From SIG587 sp045544035 (GTDB taxonomy: Bacteria; Bacillota; Clostridia; Oscillospirales; Acutalibacteraceae): a stretch of DNA of 9,870 bases. The first letter of the stretch is position 1. Every line of letters begins with the position of its first letter. The translations under genes were made by a program, and so were the position numbers. Positions 5,937 to 9,870 of the stretch are shown in pieces. The notes beneath the pieces are model-generated. The model was given only the letters and a program-made list of their open reading frames with translations. It was not told the DNA's origin and made no database searches. The stretch is taken from contig JAZPYE010000012.1 of NCBI GenBank assembly GCA_045544035.1, forward strand, positions 1-9,870. Direction: 5' to 3'.

Positions 5937-6893
5937 ATGTCGGTTAATAAATATTATGTTACCGCCCTTGATAATTTAAAGGCAAAGCGGAAAGCCGAAC
6001 TTGCCCTTTTTGAGACAAAAATGGAAAGGGCAAGGGAAGAAAATCCACGCCTTAAGGAAATTGAATATGAGCTGTCTAAAAACGGCGCAGGGCTTGCCCT
6101 GGCAGCACTTAGCGGCAGCAAGGCAAAAATTGATGAAATAAGGGCAAAGTGTGAGGCGCTTTCAAAAGAAAAGCAGGAAATGCTCCATAGCATTGGCCTT
6201 GTCGAGCCTGCCCCTGAGTGCCCTGTTTGCAAGGATGAGGGCAAGGTTTCGGGAAGGTTTTGCCAGTGTGTTAAATTTCGCGCCCGAAATTTAATGGCAC
6301 AGGAGCTGGGTAGCGAAATGCCCCTTGGCACCAGCACCTTCGAAAGCTTTTCTTTAAATTTTTATCCCGATGAAAATAGTGATGGCGTTAACCCCAAAAA
6401 GCGAATGACCCAAATTTTAAAGGCCTGCACCGAATTTGCCAAAAACTTTGGCAAGGATAGCGGCAGTATGGTATTTTTGGGTGGCGCAGGTCTTGGCAAA
6501 ACCCATTTGTCCCTTGCCATTGTCAACGAGGTGCTACTAAAGGGCTATGAAGCAGTTTATTCCCCCGCAGGCACCCTTTTTGACCGCCTGGAAAAGGAGC
6601 ATTTTGCCTATAGCGGCAGTGAGGATTTCCTTGACACGGTGCTGGGCGCTGACCTTTTGGTTATTGATGATTTAGGCACCGAGTTTTTAAATCAGTTTGT
6701 TCAAAGCGCTTTTTATAACATTATAAACACCCGAATTTTAAGGGGCAAATCCACCATTTTAAGCACTAATTTATCCCCCGAGGAAATCGCCGAGCGCTAC
6801 ACTCCGCGAATTTTCTCCCGCCTGCTTGGCCACTATGACTTTAAGGCATTTGCAGGCAGCGACATAAGGCAGAAAAAAGCGTTACTTAAATAA
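5937..6893 (+). CDS. DnaC/DnaI-type AAA+ helicase loader
   Basis: A 318-aa ATPase expected to load the replicative helicase at origins and restart sites. Residues about 10-85 are charged and helical, possibly coiled coil. C95-x2-C98 and C109-x-C111 form a four-Cys zinc site like those in clostridial DnaC/DnaI homologues. The AAA+ core follows: Walker A GGAGLGKT at 182-189, Walker B LLVIDDLG at 240-247, sensor 1 STN at 276-278, and R291/R295 in the RIFSRLL segment as candidate arginine finger or sensor residues. Length matches DnaI-type loaders (about 310-330 aa). An IstB transposase helper is the main alternative, but the zinc site, the N-terminal helix region and pairing with a DnaD-family gene argue against it. 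Translation depends on GGAGG at 5921-5925, 11 bases upstream, which suggests coupling. Confidence 0.88.
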   Translation: MSVNKYYVTALDNLKAKRKAELALFETKMERAREENPRLKEIEYELSKNGAGLALAALSGSKAKIDEIRAKCEALSKEKQEMLHSIGLVEPAPECPVCKDEGKVSGRFCQCVKFRARNLMAQELGSEMPLGTSTFESFSLNFYPDENSDGVNPKKRMTQILKACTEFAKNFGKDSGSMVFLGGAGLGKTHLSLAIVNEVLLKGYEAVYSPAGTLFDRLEKEHFAYSGSEDFLDTVLGADLLVIDDLGTEFLNQFVQSAFYNIINTRILRGKSTILSTNLSPEEIAERYTPRIFSRLLGHYDFKAFAGSDIRQKKALLK

Positions 6894-6894
6894 C

Positions 6895-6925
6895 AAAACA
6901 CCCTACCAAACGGTAGGGTGTTTTC
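6895..6925 (+). terminator. Terminator of the primosome operon
   Basis: AAAACACCCTACC (6895-6907) pairs perfectly with GGTAGGGTGTTTT (6912-6924) around an AAAC loop. The 13-bp arms include the A- and T-runs, so the T-tail is short (four T) and the hairpin is A/T flanked on both sides. It starts one base after the TAA of the loader gene. Confidence 0.82.
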
Positions 6926-7029
6926 AATATTTATATCCCGATTTTTAAATATGGGTGTATTTACAGGAAATACTATAACGAAACTTCCCATAAAAAACAC
7001 CTGCCAATAAATGTGAAAATGCTAAAAAA

Positions 7030-7066
7030 CTTTTCGTTTGCCGACAGCCTTTTCGTTTTTTCGACA
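7030..7066 (+). repeat. Imperfect tandem direct repeat upstream of the small gene
   Basis: CTTTTCGTTTGCCGACA (7030-7046) recurs as CTTTTCGTTTTTTCGACA (7049-7066), 19 bases apart, differing in the T-rich centre. A 19-20 base period puts both copies on nearly the same face of DNA. The second copy overlaps the place where a -35 element would sit for the TAAAAT at 7079-7084, so an activator or repressor site is possible. The repeat is seen; any binding is inferred. Confidence 0.45.
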
Positions 7067-7078
7067 AGGCGCGTGTGA

Positions 7079-7084
7079 TAAAAT
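7079..7084 (+). promoter_or_regulatory. Candidate -10 box of the small gene
   Basis: TAAAAT lies 25 bases before the ATG at 7110. A 17-base spacer places the -35 at TTTTTT (7056-7061), a poor match, so the promoter is either weak, activator-dependent or not real. The region from 6926 to this point, apart from the repeat at 7030-7066, holds only A/T-rich DNA with minor hairpins such as GTATTT/AAATAC near 6957-6973. Confidence 0.35.
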
Positions 7085-7109
7085 GTAGGAAAAAAGGAGA
7101 AAACAAAAA

Positions 7110-7289
7110 ATGAAAGAAAATGTATTTAAAGCTGTGGCGGATAATAACAATGTGAGTGAGGAGGAGGTAAGAAGCGAAATTAGTGAGGCGCTTTCTTTGG
7201 CCGCGGGGGCTCGGTTCAGCGAGGAAATGAGCCTTGAGGAAATTGTGGCTTTTTTAGCGGGAGAGGTTATAAAGACAATGGAGGCTTGA
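7110..7289 (+). CDS. Small acidic protein of unknown function, 59 aa
   Basis: ATG at 7110 to TGA at 7287-7289 encodes 59 residues, with GGAG (7096-7099) ten bases upstream. The protein is acidic and predicted all-helical: an N-terminal ENVFKAVADNNNVSEEEVR segment reading like helix-turn-helix ('VA..N.VS.EEVR'), an alanine-rich helix, then MSLEEIVAFLAGEVIK. The first half faintly resembles the last helices of Spo0A's DNA-binding domain (A.KFN.TP.RVER.I..AIE.A), a similarity seen in other short clostridial ORFs, but it is too short to be Spo0A and I do not assign a function. The good ribosome site, coding-like composition (frequent GAG/GCG) and position 60 bases before mnmA support a real gene. 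A longer antisense frame across it is a shadow. Confidence 0.6.
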   Translation: MKENVFKAVADNNNVSEEEVRSEISEALSLAAGARFSEEMSLEEIVAFLAGEVIKTMEA

Positions 7290-7314
7290 AAAAAGCAAAA
7301 AAAGCAAGTATAAT
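7286..7314 (+). promoter_or_regulatory. Consensus promoter for mnmA overlapping the small gene's stop
   Basis: TTGAAA (7286-7291) contains the TGA stop of the small gene. A 17-base A-rich spacer and a perfect TATAAT (7309-7314) follow. The predicted transcription start, near 7321, is about 30 bases before the mnmA TTG. No terminator separates the small gene from mnmA, so read-through from upstream may add to this promoter. Confidence 0.82.
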
Positions 7315-7349
7315 GTAAAAAGAAAACGAAAGGCAAAGGGGGCAGAGCT

Positions 7350-8393
7350 TTGGATAAAATAATGGTGGCCTTAAGCGGGGGTGTTGATTCCTCTGCCGTA
7401 GCGGCGATTTTAAAGGAACAAGGCTTAGAAATTCTTGGCGCAACCCTCAGGCTTTATGATAAAAACGGAGAAATCTCTACCGACATTGCCGATGCTAAGA
7501 GCGTTTGCGAGGCGCTTAAAATTCCCCACTTTGTTTTCGATTTTCGTGAGGAGTTTAGAAACACCGTTATTAAGGAATTCATTGATGATTATCTAAACGG
7601 CCTCACCCCCAATCCCTGCACCGTTTGTAATAAACAAATCAAGTTTGGCGAAATGCTAAAATGCATGGAAAGCATTAATGCAGTAAAAATTGCCACGGGT
7701 CACTATGCCCGCCTTAAAACAGATGATATAACAGGGCGAACGCTCCTTTTAAAGGCTAAGGACCAAACCAAAGACCAAACTTATATGCTTTATTCCCTGT
7801 CCCAAGAGCAGCTTAGCCGTGCAGTTTTCCCACTGGGTGACCTTACCAAGGCCGAGGCAAGGGAAATTGCTGCGGAGCATAAGCTTATAACACACAGAAA
7901 GTCGGATAGTCAGGACATTTGCTTTGTGCCTGATGGGGATTATGCCGCCTTTATAGAAACCACCCTCGGCGTTCCTGCAAAAAAGGGAAATTACCTTAAT
8001 ATGCAGGGCGAAGTTATCGGCCGGCACAGCGGCGTTATTCGCTACACGGTGGGGCAGAGAAAGGGCCTTGGCGTTGCCTTTGGCAAGCCCCAATTCGTAA
8101 TCGGTAAAAATGCAGCCGATAACACTGTGACACTGGGCGATGAGGAGCATCTTTTTAAAACCCGTGTTGAGGTGAAAAACATTAATTACATTCCCTTTGA
8201 CAATTTAACTTCAGATATGCGGGTAAAGGCAAAGCTCCGCTACCGCCATTCGGCTGATGATGCACGGCTTATTCCTGTGGACAAGGCACGCGCTGTTTTG
8301 GAGTTTGACCGACCACAGCGGGCGCCAACCTCAGGGCAAGCGGCAGTTTTCTATGATGGGGAAGTTTGCCTCGGCGGCGGAATTATTGTTTAG
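7350..8393 (+). CDS. mnmA: tRNA-specific 2-thiouridylase
   Basis: A 347-aa cytoplasmic enzyme that activates U34 of Lys, Glu and Gln tRNAs with ATP and inserts sulfur to make s2U. The PP-loop SGGVDSS is at residues 9-15. TPNPCTVCNKQIKFG at 86-100 carries C93, the position of the conserved catalytic Cys in the E. coli enzyme's CN-KEIKF block. ATGHYAR is at 115-121 and KDQTYMLYSL at 141-150. DSQDICFVPDGDY at 186-198 carries the second catalytic Cys, C191. The C-terminal part has the usual beta-barrel blocks (GQRKGLGVA; LRYRHSA; QRAPTSGQAAVFYDG). Extra C90 makes a CxxC with C93. The start is TTG at 7350 with AAAGGGGG (7335-7342); the ATG at 7362 would remove MDKI from the first strand and has no good Shine-Dalgarno. 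The next gene follows after 20 bases. Confidence 0.96.
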   Translation: MDKIMVALSGGVDSSAVAAILKEQGLEILGATLRLYDKNGEISTDIADAKSVCEALKIPHFVFDFREEFRNTVIKEFIDDYLNGLTPNPCTVCNKQIKFGEMLKCMESINAVKIATGHYARLKTDDITGRTLLLKAKDQTKDQTYMLYSLSQEQLSRAVFPLGDLTKAEAREIAAEHKLITHRKSDSQDICFVPDGDYAAFIETTLGVPAKKGNYLNMQGEVIGRHSGVIRYTVGQRKGLGVAFGKPQFVIGKNAADNTVTLGDEEHLFKTRVEVKNINYIPFDNLTSDMRVKAKLRYRHSADDARLIPVDKARAVLEFDRPQRAPTSGQAAVFYDGEVCLGGGIIV

Positions 8394-8413
8394 GGTGAAA
8401 CGGAGAGAAAATT

Positions 8414-9496
8414 ATGAACAGCTTTGCTATTAAAATGGCCAATCTCTTTGACATTAAGGGAACCGCCATTTATGCAAGACCTTTTGGCTGTGGTCACATT
8501 AACGATACCTTTCTTGTTAAAACAGACACAGGGGGAAAGTATCTTTTACAGGAAATCAACACCGGCGTTTTTAAGGACCCCGATGCACTGATGTCAAACA
8601 TTGTGTCGGTTACCGAGTTTTTAAAGAAAAAGATTTTGGCCGCGGGCGGCGACCCCGACCGCGAGACCCTTAATGTTATTTTAACTAAGGATGGCAAAAA
8701 TCACATCGCAACCGAAAACGGCGCCTGGCGTGTTTACACCTTTATTGATGATGCCGTAACACTTCAAACCTGCGAAACCCCCCATGAGTTTTATGCCTCG
8801 GCTTGTGGTTTTGGTCGCTTCCAAAGGCTGCTTGCAGATTTTCCCGCCGAAACCCTCATCGAAACCATTCCCGATTTCCACGATACAAGAAAACGCTATG
8901 ATGCTTTTGAGGAGGCTGTTAGTGCCGACCTTTGGGGCAGAGCCGAAAGCGCAAAAAAGGAAATTGAGTTTGTAAGAAGCCGCAAGGCATTTGCCTCAAC
9001 CCTTGTTGACATGCTCGAAAAGGGCGAGTTGCCCCTGCGTGTTACCCATAATGACACCAAGCTTAACAATGTTATGCTCACAAAGGATTTAAAACCCCTT
9101 GCGGTTGTTGACCTGGACACCGTTATGCCCGGCCTTTCGGTTAATGATTTTGGTGACAGTATTCGTTTTGGTGCCACAAGAGCCGCCGAAGATGAAAAAG
9201 ATTTAAGTAAGGTGATTTTTGAAACTGAGCTTTTTGAGTGCTATGCCAAGGGCTTTCTTAAAGAGTGCGGCCAAATGCTCACCCAAAGGGAAAAGGAAAT
9301 GCTGCCTGTGGGCGCTATAATGATGACCTTTGAGTGCGGTATGAGATTTTTGACCGACTATCTAAACGGCGATACATATTTTAAGGTTCATAAGGTGGGC
9401 CACAACCTTGACCGTTGCCGCACACAGTTTAAACTTCTCGGTCAAATGGAAGAAAAACGGCAAGAGCTTGATTTAATAATTAAGAAGTACTCATAG
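8414..9496 (+). CDS. nahK: NahK-like N-acetylhexosamine 1-kinase (APH-fold phosphotransferase)
   Basis: A 360-aa aminoglycoside-phosphotransferase-fold kinase whose full length follows bifidobacterial NahK, which phosphorylates the anomeric OH of GlcNAc or GalNAc using ATP. Shared blocks include GCGHINDTFLV at 25-35, LLQEINT at 44-50, GAWRVYTFID at 103-112, and FHDT at 155-158. RVTHNDTKLNNVML at 209-222 carries the catalytic base D214. VDLDTVMPG at 232-240 binds metal. DFGDSIRFGA at 245-254 is followed by AEDEKDLSKV, and ECGMRFLTDYLNGD is near the C-terminus. The product would be a sugar 1-phosphate for a nucleotidyltransferase. It sits 20 bases after mnmA with GGAG (8402-8405) and likely shares its transcript, though the functions are unrelated. 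Family is well supported; the exact sugar is inferred, and related clostridial enzymes may prefer other hexoses. Confidence 0.75.
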   Translation: MNSFAIKMANLFDIKGTAIYARPFGCGHINDTFLVKTDTGGKYLLQEINTGVFKDPDALMSNIVSVTEFLKKKILAAGGDPDRETLNVILTKDGKNHIATENGAWRVYTFIDDAVTLQTCETPHEFYASACGFGRFQRLLADFPAETLIETIPDFHDTRKRYDAFEEAVSADLWGRAESAKKEIEFVRSRKAFASTLVDMLEKGELPLRVTHNDTKLNNVMLTKDLKPLAVVDLDTVMPGLSVNDFGDSIRFGATRAAEDEKDLSKVIFETELFECYAKGFLKECGQMLTQREKEMLPVGAIMMTFECGMRFLTDYLNGDTYFKVHKVGHNLDRCRTQFKLLGQMEEKRQELDLIIKKYS

Positions 9497-9521
9497 ACTA
9501 TATACATTATATATAATATAT

Positions 9522-9546
9522 AAAGCGAGGTTTTCCTCGCTTTTTT
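9522..9546 (+). terminator. Terminator of the mnmA-nahK unit
   Basis: AAAGCGAGG (9522-9530) pairs with CCTCGCTTT (9535-9543) around a TTTT loop, and the T-run continues to 9546. An A/T-only stretch (9499-9521) separates it from the nahK stop. It insulates the rRNA promoter downstream. Confidence 0.92.
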
Positions 9547-9599
9547 ATTTGCTTTATGCCCACTTTTTTTCAAAAAGTTATTAAGGTCTTGTGCTTTTT

Positions 9600-9669
9600 T
9601 AACAATAGTAAAAAATTTTTGAAAAAATTGAAAAAAAGTGTTGACAAAAGGTCGCCGATTTGGTATTAT
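9600..9669 (+). promoter_or_regulatory. rRNA operon promoter with UP-like A/T tract
   Basis: TTGACA (9641-9646), a 17-base spacer and TATTAT (9664-9669): perfect -35, five-of-six -10. Bases 9600-9640 are almost entirely A and T in short phased A- and T-tracts (AAAAAATTTTTGAAAAAATTGAAAAAAA type), as in an UP element contacted by the polymerase alpha subunit. Position directly upstream of a 16S leader identifies it as an rrn promoter. The stretch 9497-9870 has no protein gene; it contains the terminator above, this promoter, the leader and the first 16S bases. Confidence 0.88.
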
Positions 9670-9673
9670 TATT

Positions 9674-9697
9674 GGGCGCCCTTAAAACGGGGTGCCC
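9674..9697 (+). other. GC-rich hairpin at the predicted rRNA transcription start
   Basis: GGGCGCCC (9674-9681) pairs with GGGTGCCC (9690-9697), 8 bp with one G-U, around a TTAAAACG loop. The predicted start of transcription is about 9676, so the hairpin would lie at the extreme 5' end of the pre-rRNA, or its initial GC box would act as a discriminator. It lacks a T-run and is not a terminator. Confidence 0.6.
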
Positions 9698-9859
9698 AAA
9701 ACGGACCTTGAAAATTAAACAACGACAACAAAAAGGACCCGACGATTCTTAAGAGAAATCTTATAAATCAAGGACAAAATAAATGCGTCAGCATTAAAGT
9801 AAGAATGAGCTAAAGAGCTTATCTGAATTAGATTTGAACACGGAAACGTGTTTAGATAC
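9698..9859 (+). other. 16S pre-rRNA leader with boxA-like segment
   Basis: The segment CCTTGAAAATTAAACAACGACA (split around 9706-9727) resembles the TTTGAAAACTAAACAA-type boxA region found upstream of 16S rRNA in Bacillota, where NusB/NusE and partners assemble an antitermination complex. Small hairpins follow: AATGC/GCATT (9782-9795), and AACACG/CGTGTT with a GAAA tetraloop (9837-9852) a few bases before the 16S end. CCTTGA (9706-9711) could also pair with TCAAGG near 9768-9773. The 16S identity rests on the leader pattern and on the window's final bases. Confidence 0.65.
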
Positions 9860-9870
9860 AATATTTAGAG
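9860..9870 (+). rRNA. 16S rRNA, first bases only (cut by window edge)
   Basis: The window ends TATTTAGAG. Bacterial 16S rRNA typically begins with a few variable bases and then AGAGTTTGATCC, so AGAG at 9867-9870 would be E. coli positions 8-11, putting the mature 5' end near 9860. Only 11 bases are visible; the call depends on the rrn promoter and leader upstream. Confidence 0.55.

Noticed and set aside
5937..6893. IstB-like insertion-sequence ATPase
   Set aside because: There is no partner transposase or terminal inverted repeat. The zinc site and the neighbouring DnaD-family gene fit a chromosomal helicase loader.
7022..7336. A 104-codon minus-strand frame across the small gene
   Set aside because: It runs over the small gene, its ribosome site and the mnmA promoter, and its product is Phe/Ser/Leu-rich as expected for the antisense of an A/G-rich gene. 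No ribosome site was found.
7749..8150. A 133-codon minus-strand frame inside mnmA
   Set aside because: It lies wholly within a well-defined enzyme and shows no motif or Shine-Dalgarno.
9499..9521. TATAAT-like boxes in the A/T stretch after the NahK-like gene
   Set aside because: No -35 element lies at suitable spacing, and a terminator follows immediately. It is most likely simple A/T-rich DNA.
9562..9578. ACTTTTT/AAAAAGT hairpin upstream of the rRNA promoter
   Set aside because: It is almost pure A/T, lies in untranscribed DNA between a terminator and a promoter, and is expected by chance in such composition.
9581..9640. Second upstream rRNA promoter (TTGTGC with A/T-rich -10)
   Set aside because: The candidate -35 matches poorly and no TATAAT-like hexamer sits at 16-18 bases. 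The A/T tracts are better read as an UP element.

Overview
The window reads as ordinary chromosomal DNA from a low-to-moderate GC Gram-positive anaerobe, most likely Clostridia of the Oscillospirales/Ruminococcaceae type. The basis is gene content and style. There is a type III pantothenate kinase beside an ECF transporter S component, a Zn-type ribosomal protein S18, a DnaD-domain protein paired with a DnaC/DnaI-type loader, GGAGG ribosome binding sites throughout, TTG/GTG starts, consensus sigma-A promoters and U-tailed hairpin terminators. The exact genus is inference.

Layout. (a) 1-229: the C-terminal end of a probable four-helix-bundle (23S rRNA intervening-sequence type) protein, then two terminators back to back. 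(b) 233-1710, minus strand: promoter, coaX, then an ECF S component, which together suggest uptake and phosphorylation of pantothenate for coenzyme A. (c) 1728-2883, plus strand: extended -10 promoter, structured leader that may be an S6:S18 autoregulatory site, rpsF-ssb-rpsR, and a strong terminator. (d) 2882-4953, minus strand: promoter, galE, then a PAP2-family membrane phosphatase. (e) 4956-6925, plus strand: promoter, a DnaB/DnaD-type primosome protein and its partner AAA+ helicase loader, terminator. (f) 6926-7314: short intergenic DNA with an imperfect direct repeat, then a 59-codon small gene. (g) 7286-9546, plus strand: a consensus promoter overlapping the stop of the small gene, mnmA (TTG start), a NahK-like sugar 1-kinase, terminator. 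(h) 9547-9870: AT-rich UP-like DNA, a consensus rRNA promoter, the 16S pre-rRNA leader, and the first bases of 16S rRNA at the window edge.

Most of the window is translation and replication housekeeping: S6, SSB, S18, tRNA 2-thiolation, primosome loading and an rRNA operon. Small metabolic units for CoA and UDP-galactose/hexosamine sit between them. I see no transposase, phage gene, CRISPR array, tRNA, toxin-antitoxin pair or defence gene, and no convincing undescribed system. The best second looks are the unassigned 59-aa gene with repeat DNA upstream and a promoter across its stop codon, the rpsF leader, the probable pantothenate transporter, and the placement and substrate of the NahK-like kinase.
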